The notes below the pieces were generated by a model, which saw only the letters and a program-made list of their open reading frames with translations, had not been told where the DNA came from and searched no databases. Shown here one piece after another: positions 1 through 6,796 of a stretch of DNA of 9,630 bases; positions within the stretch are counted from its first letter, which is position 1, and every line of letters begins with the position of its first letter. A program made the position numbers and the translations under genes. Source of the DNA: Candidatus Methanocorpusculum equi. Lineage in GTDB: Archaea; Halobacteriota; Methanomicrobia; Methanomicrobiales; Methanocorpusculaceae. The stretch covers positions 1 through 9,630 of the forward strand of contig JAGHSU010000102.1 of the NCBI GenBank assembly GCA_018065685.1, written 5' to 3'.

Positions 1-105
1 CACGAGTATGACCATCTGGAGGGGACTCTTTTTGTCGACCGCTTAACTCCGGTCTCACGCCGGCTTGTTCAGCGGCAGCTTGACCAGCTGGCGGCAGGAC
101 AGTAA
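1..105 (+). CDS. def: Peptide deformylase, C-terminal fragment (5' end outside the window)
   Basis: Peptide deformylase is a metalloenzyme that removes the formyl group from the N-terminal methionine of new proteins. Only the last 34 codons are in the window. They begin inside the metal-binding motif HExxH (seen as HEYDH) and continue with the typical LEGTLFVDRL segment, which is distinctive for the family. After it comes a short tail, SRRLVQRQLDQLAAGQ, and a TAA stop. The next gene, 77 bp downstream, is methionyl-tRNA formyltransferase, its functional partner in bacteria, which strongly supports the call. The reading frame stays open after the TAA for 26 more codons (see the 106-186 entry), so this stop may be a recent truncation. 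The active-site GxGxAAxQ and EGCLS motifs would lie upstream and cannot be checked. Confidence 0.9.
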   Translation, partial: HEYDHLEGTLFVDRLTPVSRRLVQRQLDQLAAGQ

Positions 106-186
106 AAGAAAGAGACGGAGAAGACTGAGACGGAAAAGAAAGGGGCCGATAAAATAGAGACGGAAAAGAAGGAGGGGACGGTATGA
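106..186 (+). other. In-frame open tail after the def stop, repeat-bearing, ending in an ATGA overlap with fmt
   Basis: Read in the def frame, the bases after the TAA at 103-105 encode 26 sense codons dominated by Lys, Glu and Thr, then a TGA at 184-186 that overlaps the fmt start in an ATGA arrangement. A 14-base unit, GAGACGGAAAAGAA, occurs exactly at 127-140 and 157-170, with a variant at 112-124. The offsets of 15 and 30 bases are multiples of three, so the repeats stay in the def frame. Inference: this was, or in relatives still is, a charged C-terminal tail of the deformylase, translationally coupled to fmt. The same stretch also carries the fmt ribosome binding site. It could instead be a purine-rich spacer with no coding past. 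Confidence 0.6.
169..175 (+). promoter_or_regulatory. Strong Shine-Dalgarno site for fmt
   Basis: AAGGAGG followed by GG lies 7 bases before the ATG at 183. It is a near-perfect match to the archaeal 16S anti-Shine-Dalgarno sequence and supports that start codon. Confidence 0.75.
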
Positions 187-1112
187 GAATATTATTTATG
201 GGAACACCTGAGTATGCTGTTCTTCCGCTCAAAGCAGTCTCTGAAAAGCATGAGATTGTAGGTGTTGTAACCCGCACTGACAAGCCGAACCGCCGCGGAA
301 ACAAAATCGAGTTCTCCCCGGTAAAGCAGTTTGCACTTGAGCACAACATCCCAATCTATCAGCCCGAGTCCTTAAAAGACGATGCGGTCTGTGAGGCCTT
401 TGCAGCACTCAGTCCGGATGTCATAGCGGTTGTCGCATACGGGATGCTCATTCCAAAGCGCATCATTGACCTCCCGCGGATTGCGACAATCAATGTCCAC
501 GGCTCGATCCTCCCGAAGTACCGGGGGGCGTCTCCCATGCAGTATTCGGTGTTAAACGGTGATGAGACTGCAGGGGTTACTATTATGTACATTTCAGAGG
601 CACTTGATGCAGGAGACATCATTTTAAGCCGGGAGATCCCGACAGGTCCTGATGAAACCTTCGGAGAGCTGCATGACAGGCTCTCGGCACTGGGGGCTGA
701 GGCGTTGTGCGATGCGCTGTCACAGCTTGAGGCAGGTACTGCCCCCCGTATTCCGCAGGATGCATCAAAGGCAACCTTTGCCCCGTCCATCTCAAAGGAG
801 GAGTGCATCATCGACTGGACGCTTCCCGCACAGCAGGTTCACAACTGGATAAGGGGTTTATCCCCGATCCCCGGGGCCGTAACACATCTTCCGGACGGAA
901 AACTCGTCAAGGTGTACCGGACAAAAGTAATTGAAGGGTATGCGGGACGCCCGGGGGAGGTCTGCGCCGTTTTGAAAAAGGAGGGGGTTGTTGCAGCATG
1001 CGGAAACGGAGCGGTCTGCCTTGTCTCGGCAAAGCTCGAGGGAAAGCGTGAGATGCCTGCGGTTGAACTGGTAAACGGGCATTATATCAAAATCGGGGAG
1101 TTTTTCGGGTAA
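183..1112 (+). CDS. fmt: Methionyl-tRNA formyltransferase
   Basis: In bacteria and organelles this enzyme transfers a formyl group from 10-formyl-tetrahydrofolate to initiator Met-tRNA. The 309-residue length matches the family. The N-terminal Rossmann-type formyltransferase domain opens with MRILFMGTPEYA. The catalytic trio is visible as Asn104 and His106 (INVHGSILPKYRGASPMQ) and Asp142 (LDAGDI). The Fmt-specific tRNA-contacting loop is present around residues 32-48, with the PxxRG pattern. This separates it from sugar and purine formyltransferases. Residues from about 203 to 309 form the C-terminal OB-fold domain. It follows def on the same strand, so the pair looks like a complete formyl-Met cycle. 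Most archaea initiate with unformylated methionine, so bacterial origin by transfer is likely (inference). The cofactor source is unclear in a methanogen. Confidence 0.95.
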   Translation: MRILFMGTPEYAVLPLKAVSEKHEIVGVVTRTDKPNRRGNKIEFSPVKQFALEHNIPIYQPESLKDDAVCEAFAALSPDVIAVVAYGMLIPKRIIDLPRIATINVHGSILPKYRGASPMQYSVLNGDETAGVTIMYISEALDAGDIILSREIPTGPDETFGELHDRLSALGAEALCDALSQLEAGTAPRIPQDASKATFAPSISKEECIIDWTLPAQQVHNWIRGLSPIPGAVTHLPDGKLVKVYRTKVIEGYAGRPGEVCAVLKKEGVVAACGNGAVCLVSAKLEGKREMPAVELVNGHYIKIGEFFG

Positions 1113-1136
1113 CTGATAGATACCCTTTACTTTTTT
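1107..1136 (+). terminator. Candidate terminator after fmt: small hairpin plus T-run
   Basis: GGGTA (1107-1111) can pair with TACCC (1121-1125) over a 9-base loop and is followed by TTTAC and six T's (1131-1136). Archaeal termination mainly needs the T-run. The site sits in the 14-bp gap between fmt and the convergent RFC-like gene and runs into that gene's last codons. Confidence 0.4.
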
Positions 1137-2125
1137 GCATACACGGCGCAAAGCTCCGCCGCGAACACATTCATCTGCAGATACTCACTCTGCCCGGCAC
1201 GGACCGCGGTATCGGCTGCCGCAAACACAAGTGCCGCATCCGGTGTAAAATAATCCCGCATGGCCTTCCGGAGAAGTATGAGCACCTCTCCTGCGGTCAT
1301 GCCGTAGCTTACCATCAGCGTCTCAAGGGCACTCTGCACCGCTTTGACATCACCTGCGACCGCCGCACGGGAGGCAGCAGAAGAGTATGCGGAGGTCTCG
1401 CTTTTCATAAACTCGAGAGGGTCTGAAACATCATAGCACGCCGCAAGCTCAAGATACATCACAGCCCGTCTGAGGTCTCCTTTTGCCCCCATGGAAATCA
1501 TATCCAGAAGATCTGATGAAACGGCATCAGCCATCCCTTCCGCCTGCAGAATGTGCCCGAGATGCTCTTTTATGAGCGGATAGGGGATGGGGAGGAAGTA
1601 GAGCGGAACGCAGCGCGACCGGACGGGGTCGATGAGCGACGCGGCAGAAGCGGTCACAAAGATAAATCTGCAGGTTGCACTGTACCGCTCCATGATTCGG
1701 CGCAGGGCTGCCTGCGCATCTTTCGGGAGGTCTTCCGCCCCGTCGAAGATAACCATCCTGAACGGTGCTGAAAGGGGCTTCAAGGATGCATACCATTTTA
1801 CGATGTACTTAAAGTTCGCGAGAACCGATTTGGTCTTGTCGTAGAGATGGGAGAAACGTTCACACCCTTCAAGATAGGCGTGTCCCTGGGAAAACATCAC
1901 ACTTACCGGAATGACCGCGGTGTTCTCCGAGGAAGCCTCCGCATAAAACTGTCTGGAAAATATCTCAAGAGCCGAGGACTTCCCGGTCCCGCTTTTTCCG
2001 ATAACCATCAGGTGGGGAAGATTCTGCGCCTCAGCACAGGATTTCAGGACATTTGCCGCGGCCTCCTGCCCTAAAAGCTCCTCAAACGACTTCGGGCGGT
2101 ACTTTTCAATCCAGAGCGTGTTCAA
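1127..2125 (-). CDS. RFC small-subunit-like AAA+ clamp-loader protein with degenerate catalytic motifs
   Basis: Replication factor C opens the PCNA sliding clamp onto DNA. The 332-residue protein has the RFC small-subunit layout: WIEKYRPKSFEELLGQ at the N-terminus, Walker A GKSGTGKS (43-50), the AQAALRRIMERYS helix, SRC arginine finger (170-172), sensor 2 GDLRR (216-220), and a C-terminal collar domain. Walker B reads VIFDGAED where active subunits have DEAD, so the catalytic Glu is Gly129. The sensor 1 Asn is Ala159. It therefore probably binds ATP but hydrolyses it poorly, like a specialised subunit in a mixed complex (inference). Several euryarchaea have two small subunits, and this may be the second. 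The start is a TTG, 20 bp inside the upstream gene, chosen because GGAGG lies 6 bases before it and the protein begins exactly at the family N-terminus. Last gene of the operon. Confidence 0.85.
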   Translation of the reverse strand: MNTLWIEKYRPKSFEELLGQEAAANVLKSCAEAQNLPHLMVIGKSGTGKSSALEIFSRQFYAEASSENTAVIPVSVMFSQGHAYLEGCERFSHLYDKTKSVLANFKYIVKWYASLKPLSAPFRMVIFDGAEDLPKDAQAALRRIMERYSATCRFIFVTASAASLIDPVRSRCVPLYFLPIPYPLIKEHLGHILQAEGMADAVSSDLLDMISMGAKGDLRRAVMYLELAACYDVSDPLEFMKSETSAYSSAASRAAVAGDVKAVQSALETLMVSYGMTAGEVLILLRKAMRDYFTPDAALVFAAADTAVRAGQSEYLQMNVFAAELCAVYAKK

Positions 2126-2843
2126 GGAAAGCCTCCATGTCGGAAACCGCCGCTTTCAGGATTGCCCTGCTGTCGATTTCAGGCATCGGTACGGGTTTTT
2201 GTTCTGCAAGAAGCCTTCTGCATTCAGCGGCGATGTTCGGGAGTGCACGCCGGACCTCGTCAACTATCGGAAGGGATGCGGTTTTTGACGTCCGGTCAAT
2301 CGGGTTCAGGTCAACGGTGATGACAATCTTCCCTATAGATACAAGCGCCTCGCACCGGTCTCCGTCCTCAAGCGGGACCAGAACCACATCCGCAGAGCCG
2401 ATGCCTGCGGGGTCACAGAGACCGCGGTCATGCGGAAGCGGAACGCAGCGTTCTGCCTTTCCTTTGTTGAGTCTGCAGCCCGCATTTTCCAGAACCGACT
2501 CAACCAGTTTTACCCGCTCTTCGGTCCGGTGGAAGAGATTTACCTCAACCTCTGCGCCTGATTCTTTCTGCAGGTCAGCGATTTCTGCCGCGGCAAGGGC
2601 TGCAGTGTTCCCGTTGATTGATAAAACGGGGTGCTTTGCCGCAAGAAGAACCGCTGCCGCGAGTTTTTCCGCGGCAAGGGCCGATGGGGAGGTCTTTTCG
2701 CCCAGGAGGTAGTCGAAGGCCTCTCCCCGCCCGTGGGAGGTCAGCCCCTCGTAGGAGACAACTCCTGCGTGTGCTGCGGCAACAAGCTGTTCACGGGTGA
2801 CTAACGATGCATATCTAGGATGGCTTTTTGGTATCTCAGACAT
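2106..2843 (-). CDS. 4-phosphopantoate--beta-alanine ligase (archaeal phosphopantothenate synthetase)
   Basis: This archaeal enzyme joins 4-phosphopantoate to beta-alanine using ATP, giving 4'-phosphopantothenate (EC 6.3.2.36). It replaces the unrelated bacterial pantothenate synthetase/kinase order of steps. The 245 residues show the family (COG1701, formerly DUF137) pattern: IPKSHPRYASL near the N-terminus, GLTSHGRGEAFDYLLGE (33-49), SINGNTAAL (75-83), and DLNPIDRTSKTASLPIVD (178-195). Its start overlaps the pantoate kinase stop by 8 bp, and GGAGG lies 6 bases before the ATG, so translation is likely coupled. The preceding gene makes its substrate and the one before that (coaBC) uses its product. 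The 3' end overlaps the RFC-like gene by 20 bp. Confidence 0.93.
   Translation of the reverse strand: MSEIPKSHPRYASLVTREQLVAAAHAGVVSYEGLTSHGRGEAFDYLLGEKTSPSALAAEKLAAAVLLAAKHPVLSINGNTAALAAAEIADLQKESGAEVEVNLFHRTEERVKLVESVLENAGCRLNKGKAERCVPLPHDRGLCDPAGIGSADVVLVPLEDGDRCEALVSIGKIVITVDLNPIDRTSKTASLPIVDEVRRALPNIAAECRRLLAEQKPVPMPEIDSRAILKAAVSDMEAFLEHALD
2132..2136 (-). promoter_or_regulatory. Shine-Dalgarno site deciding the TTG start of the RFC-like gene
   Basis: GGAGG on the - strand, six bases before the TTG at 2125-2123. It lies inside the last codons of the upstream ligase gene and is the main reason to accept the TTG start. Confidence 0.65.
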
Positions 2844-3672
2844 TGGAATCCTCCAGAATAACAGGTCCTGTTTTACTTACGGGGAATGAATACACGCATC
2901 CGAACCGGGATAGGACTGCGGGGGCGCGCTCCCCTGCCGCAAACACGCCTTCGCCGAGCATTGTCATGGATGCCGCGACCCCCTCTGCGTCGCAGGCATC
3001 TAACAGCATGCGCACCCTTTCCGTGACAAGCCCGCTTTTCTCCGCGAAGGAACGCGACGCGGAAAAGAGCTCCTCAAGTGTCTCCGGTGTTTTTTCCGGA
3101 TAGGCGTCATGAACCTGCTGCATGATTGAAGGAGACCGGATAATTCCCGGGGTTGCAAGTTCTCCTAAAGATACCGCATAAATTGTTTCATCTGAATTGA
3201 GCCGTTTTGAAACCCCGTCCACCCCCGGAGCGGTCCGGATATCAATTCCTCCGGCAGCAGAGGCCGCGGCATCCCCGAGACCTGTCCCATGCTCCACCTC
3301 AAACGAGTGGGCAAAGGAGACGATATCATGGCTGCTCATCTTAAGGTCAAAGAGGCGGTTTGCCGCGGTCGCTGCCGCAAGAAGGCCTGCAGCACTCATA
3401 CCAAACCCGGCACCGATGGGAAGCTCAGCCTCCGCAAAAACCTCTGCGGTGATGCCGAGGGCATTTACTGCATCGGTGAGAAATGCAGTATCTGTTACAT
3501 TTCCTTTCACCGAGATAGCGGTTTTTTTCGCAGGGCGCATGGAAACCTTAACTCCTTTCCCGATGACGATTCCTGCACCAAGACTGCCCGTGTCCGAAAG
3601 GGAGTTTCCGTCTACGCGCTTAAAAAAACCGGAGATGTGCCCCGGGGCAAATGCTACAACACAGCGTCCCAT
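2836..3672 (-). CDS. Pantoate kinase (GHMP kinase family)
   Basis: Pantoate kinase phosphorylates pantoate with ATP to give 4-phosphopantoate (EC 2.7.1.169), the archaeal entry into CoA synthesis. The 278-residue protein matches COG1829: N-terminal FAPGHISGFF, DTGSLGAGI (27-35), the GHMP phosphate-binding motif PIGAGFGMSAAG (85-96), and EVEHGTGLGDA (125-135) followed by a Gly/Ala-rich stretch typical of this kinase. The PGHISGFF segment separates it from mevalonate, homoserine and shikimate kinases of the same superfamily. The ATG overlaps the end of coaBC by 19 bp and has a short AGGT ribosome binding site just upstream. It is followed directly by the ligase that uses its product. No truncation or odd residue was seen. 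Confidence 0.93.
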   Translation of the reverse strand: MGRCVVAFAPGHISGFFKRVDGNSLSDTGSLGAGIVIGKGVKVSMRPAKKTAISVKGNVTDTAFLTDAVNALGITAEVFAEAELPIGAGFGMSAAGLLAAATAANRLFDLKMSSHDIVSFAHSFEVEHGTGLGDAAASAAGGIDIRTAPGVDGVSKRLNSDETIYAVSLGELATPGIIRSPSIMQQVHDAYPEKTPETLEELFSASRSFAEKSGLVTERVRMLLDACDAEGVAASMTMLGEGVFAAGERAPAVLSRFGCVYSFPVSKTGPVILEDSNV

Positions 3673-4793
3673 AGTTTACCTGCTATCTCTTTTTTATCTC
3701 CGGACGCTTCAGTGACACGCCCGTCTCTCGTATATATCCGGTATGCTCCGGCAGAAGAGCCCATCGTCTCCGGGTGGTTTGCGGCAACTGCGGCAATATC
3801 AGTCTCCTGCAGAAGTTTCTGCGCGGCAGAATCGGCGTCTTCACCTATCTTAAAGCCGATTACGGAAATTCCGCGCCCCAGAAGCCGGTTTATCAGTTTC
3901 GGTGCGGGACTGAGTGTCAGGGTGACCGGTTTTCCGGACGGAATCTTCTCATCCGCTGCTTCCGGAACAAAGTCAGAGATTGCCGCGGCACTGACGTAAA
4001 TATCCGTGGAGTTCGCGAGAGCGAGCACAGCATCTGCCATATCTGCGGCGGATACTACTGGGATATTTTTAACACACGGCACATTGCCGTAGAGGGCGGT
4101 ATTTGATACAACCGTCACCTCCGCCCCGCGCCGGAACGCCTCAAGAGCGAGCTCTCTTCCCATCACGCCGCTCGAGCGGGTTGTAAGGACCCGCACGCTG
4201 TCAACTTTTTCCCGGCATGCGCCGCTTGATATAAGCACCCGCTTTCCGGAAAGCGTCTGCATTGTTACCGCCCGTTCGGCATAGAGGCAGATGGTTTCAA
4301 TCTCCGCAATCTTTGCCCGCTCCTCTTCCATCTTCGGGGGAACAATAGCGATTCCGAAACTTCTAAGGGTCTCAAGATTTTTCTTTACAGCCGGGTGGCG
4401 GTACATCGACTCATGCATCGCAGGGGCTAACACAATCGGCATGCCGCGCCCGATTGCCGTTGTCGCAAAGGTGGTGACTGTGGTATCATCAATTCCTGAT
4501 GCAATCTTTGAGATGGTGTTTGCAGTTGAAGGAGCAATTAAGAGCAGGTCTGCCGCTCCCCCTTCTCCACACCAGAGCACATGCTCCACGAGGCCGGTGA
4601 TTTTTGTACAGCAGTGTGTTCCGCAGGCATATGTGAGCGCCTCGGGGCTTATGATGCCGCAGGCTGCCTCACTCATAACAGGTATCACCTGTGCCCCTCT
4701 GCGCCTTAATTCATGCGCCAGACGGACCGTATCCACTGCCGCAATGCTTCCGGTTACTGCAAGCACAATCCGTTTGTTTTCGAGGGGTTTCAT
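3654..4793 (-). CDS. coaBC: Bifunctional phosphopantothenoylcysteine decarboxylase / phosphopantothenate--cysteine ligase
   Basis: CoaB joins 4'-phosphopantothenate to cysteine; CoaC, a flavoprotein, decarboxylates the product to 4'-phosphopantetheine. Counting from the ATG at 4793 (379 residues), CoaC spans about 1-180: VTGSIAAVD near the N-terminus, probable catalytic His71 (VEHVLW), LIAPSTANTISKIASGI, and the substrate motif PAMHESMY (124-131, archaeal His for bacterial Asn). CoaB follows: SSGACREKVDSVRVLTTRSSG (189-209), VSAAAISDFVP (267-277), VIGFK (311-315). The usual ITNxSSGKMG reads LTTRSSGVMG, with Thr205 in place of the conserved Asn, and the Lys-rich motif near the end is weak. I chose 4793 because its ATG overlaps the upstream TGA (ATGA); an in-frame ATG at 4811 would add six residues, and neither has a strong Shine-Dalgarno site. 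Confidence 0.92.
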   Translation of the reverse strand: MKPLENKRIVLAVTGSIAAVDTVRLAHELRRRGAQVIPVMSEAACGIISPEALTYACGTHCCTKITGLVEHVLWCGEGGAADLLLIAPSTANTISKIASGIDDTTVTTFATTAIGRGMPIVLAPAMHESMYRHPAVKKNLETLRSFGIAIVPPKMEEERAKIAEIETICLYAERAVTMQTLSGKRVLISSGACREKVDSVRVLTTRSSGVMGRELALEAFRRGAEVTVVSNTALYGNVPCVKNIPVVSAADMADAVLALANSTDIYVSAAAISDFVPEAADEKIPSGKPVTLTLSPAPKLINRLLGRGISVIGFKIGEDADSAAQKLLQETDIAAVAANHPETMGSSAGAYRIYTRDGRVTEASGDKKEIAGKLWDAVL

Positions 4794-5659
4794 GAGAGAG
4801 TCACATCCCATACGCAGTGCATCGTATGCGCCGCGTACTTCTTTACCTTATGTTTGGTTATTCTAAACCTAAAACCTGCGGATACGAGCGCCGCCCCGAT
4901 ATCGGCCTCCCGGTCGCCTAATCCGTGGACATGAAGGGTCGTTCCTGCTGTACTGTGCCGCAGGGCAATTGGCAGAAAATCCGGAGAATCGAAGTGTCCC
5001 ATAAGAATCCGGTCATAAGTACCCTTTAAAAGGTCTCTGCAGTCCCCGTTTTCTGCGGTCACCAGATGTCCGAGACCGTTTGCTGCAATGTTTCGTTTCA
5101 GGTAGGAAAATGACTCAGGATTTATCTCCATGGCATGAACGCGCGCACCAGCCGCTGCTGCAGTCAGGGTGAAGTATCCGATACCTGCAAACATATCAGC
5201 AACGGATTCCCCCGGGGTTATGAGATTTTTCAGTCTGAGTTTTTCGGAACGGTTTCCCTGTGAGAACATGACCTTTGCGGGATGCAGGGTGTAAGAGAGT
5301 CCGGCTTCCCTGAGGGTCACTTCATGAGGTGTGCCTTTAAGCACTTTTATCTGCGGGATGCGCATCACGCCTTCCTGCCCCGCGGAATAAAGAATACATG
5401 AGGGATGTTCAAACGCATCTGCTGCTTTCAGTTCGTCTGCTGAGGGCTCCTTTCCATGGAAAAGCAGGGTATCTCCCATCTTCTGATACCCGTGTCCGGT
5501 GTATGGAACACGTTTTGGCAGGACTGTATCAAACTCCTCTCCTTCGCGGACCGGAATGTAGGCAGTATCCTCTGTTACATATGCCTTCCGCGAGGGGTCT
5601 GCCCACGGTGCGGCAGCTGCGGTTTTCAACTCTGTTTTAGGGACTGCACGGACATTCAT
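4790..5659 (-). CDS. taw2: tRNA(Phe) 4-demethylwyosine aminocarboxypropyltransferase (Taw2/TYW2 type)
   Basis: Taw2 transfers the 3-amino-3-carboxypropyl group of S-adenosylmethionine to 4-demethylwyosine at position 37 of tRNA(Phe), a step in archaeal wyosine synthesis that helps hold the reading frame. The 289-residue protein has the Trm5/Tyw2 layout: an N-terminal region (to about 105), the linker MFSQGNRSEKLRL (131-143), then the Rossmann-fold SAM domain with DMFAGIGYFTL (155-165), AMEINP (176-181) and GDCRDL (205-210). The motif after that reads ILMGHFDSPDFL. The MG[Y/H] form is characteristic of Taw2, while Trm5 m1G37 methyltransferases have NLP there. This favours Taw2, although a methyltransferase role cannot be excluded without a phylogeny. 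It overlaps coaBC by 4 bp and begins 29 bp after the NMD3-like gene. No clear Shine-Dalgarno site precedes it. Confidence 0.85.
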   Translation of the reverse strand: MNVRAVPKTELKTAAAAPWADPSRKAYVTEDTAYIPVREGEEFDTVLPKRVPYTGHGYQKMGDTLLFHGKEPSADELKAADAFEHPSCILYSAGQEGVMRIPQIKVLKGTPHEVTLREAGLSYTLHPAKVMFSQGNRSEKLRLKNLITPGESVADMFAGIGYFTLTAAAAGARVHAMEINPESFSYLKRNIAANGLGHLVTAENGDCRDLLKGTYDRILMGHFDSPDFLPIALRHSTAGTTLHVHGLGDREADIGAALVSAGFRFRITKHKVKKYAAHTMHCVWDVTLS

Positions 5660-5688
5660 CGGTTTCTGTTCGGGTTTTGTTCAGGGGT

Positions 5689-6789
5689 TTAAGTTTCTGT
5701 GGTGGTGTGTTCATCCGGAAGTTCTGATGATTCATCGGGTTCCTTCTTTGCAACGGCAGTAATGGTTTCCTTTCCGCGGAGGAATAAAACCGAGTCTCCG
5801 GGGGCTGCATTCATCCATTGCCGGTCGGGGATTTCATGGACACTTCCGTCTGCAGGGTCCAGAATTCCTAAGATACCTGCATCTTTGTAGATAACCTCTG
5901 CAGTTTCCGCATTATTCACGTTTCCAAGAAGCGGATCCTCATCATCTTCCCTGAAGGAACGGGTAAGACCGGTCGTTAAATCCTGAACAAAGAGGGTATC
6001 TTTGGTCTGTCTCAGGATTTTGCACCATGTTTTATCCCGGAAGATTACATCTCCGCGTGCAAAACGCGGAAGCCGCAGTGAGTAGGTGACACGGTACAGC
6101 CGCGTGCCGTTTTTCTCTCCGATGAGTTTCGGGTGTGTGGTATAACTTCCGCCCAGGGCTCCTGTAATGTCGCGGGCAATCAGATTTCCGATTGCCTGTG
6201 TACTGAACGTGATATCGATTCCCCCGTCAATCTCCTCAATATCCGATACAAAGGCAAGCCGGTCACCGGCATTCTGCATCTGGTCCTCGAGCTGATAAGC
6301 GATTTTTGCGCATCTGGTCTTTTCAAAGGCAGTAGGAAGCCTTCCTGCAGCACGCACCTGAATAACCCCTTCGTAGTAGCTTCCGGCGATTCTGCTGCAC
6401 CGGTCGCACTGTTCATGAATCCAGATAAATTTTATTTTTGCGGACCGTTCAACAGGAATTCCGTAGAGGTTTCCAAGAACCAGGACATCGATGAAACTTC
6501 TGTTGCTGCTCGCTTCGCGTATGTGTATTGAGGTCTGGACATCTGTTACGTCCTTGTGTATTTTTATTGCCGATTTTGCGATAGCATAGGCGATTGTATC
6601 CCGCTCCACTGCAGAGTCCGCCCACATCCCAGAGGTCTTTACCGAACCGCAGGTTGGGCAGATAGTACATTCAAGCCGTTCCGGTATTTCGGCCCAGACA
6701 AGGTCTTTCGCTTTGCATTTCCCGCAAAGACCCCCGTCTTCGGTGGGTGCCCCGCAGCGCGGGCAGAATCCTGATGTCAGATTAGTCAT
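5689..6789 (-). CDS. NMD3-like zinc-binding ribosome-associated protein
   Basis: Eukaryotic NMD3 is the 60S-subunit export adaptor. Archaeal homologues cover its zinc-binding core and are thought to act in large-subunit maturation or binding; their exact job is not settled. The 366-residue protein starts with treble-clef-like cysteine pairs (C9xxC12, C22xxC25), then C41xxC44xxC47, and has the family-typical EQCDRCSRIAGSYYEGVIQV segment, where yeast-type proteins read CxxCxR..GGYYE. A beta-rich region follows and the C-terminus is acidic and disordered-looking (KKEPDESSELPDEHTTTET). I chose the ATG at 6789 because the first zinc pair follows at once and it lies 7 bp after the DUF424 stop. A longer in-frame reading to 6912 would lie inside the upstream gene. 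The ribosome binding site is weak, so it is probably coupled to DUF424. Confidence 0.88.
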   Translation of the reverse strand: MTNLTSGFCPRCGAPTEDGGLCGKCKAKDLVWAEIPERLECTICPTCGSVKTSGMWADSAVERDTIAYAIAKSAIKIHKDVTDVQTSIHIREASSNRSFIDVLVLGNLYGIPVERSAKIKFIWIHEQCDRCSRIAGSYYEGVIQVRAAGRLPTAFEKTRCAKIAYQLEDQMQNAGDRLAFVSDIEEIDGGIDITFSTQAIGNLIARDITGALGGSYTTHPKLIGEKNGTRLYRVTYSLRLPRFARGDVIFRDKTWCKILRQTKDTLFVQDLTTGLTRSFREDDEDPLLGNVNNAETAEVIYKDAGILGILDPADGSVHEIPDRQWMNAAPGDSVLFLRGKETITAVAKKEPDESSELPDEHTTTET

Positions 6790-6796
6790 GGTGTAT

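Noticed and set aside
106..182. CRISPR-like or minisatellite repeat
   Set aside because: Only two exact 14-base copies plus one variant, without spacers of constant length; an in-frame coding repeat explains it better.
2053..2712. Long + strand open frame (219 codons) opposite the ligase gene
   Set aside because: It is antisense to a clear family member, has Ser/Arg/Ala-rich low-complexity composition typical of shadow frames, and no family motif.
3289..3999. Long + strand open frame (236 codons) opposite coaBC and pantoate kinase
   Set aside because: It spans the junction of two well-supported genes on the other strand and shows no recognisable domain.
4291..4866. + strand open frame (191 codons) opposite the CoaC half and taw2 end
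   Set aside because: Shadow of conserved coding sequence; no motif or ribosome binding site.
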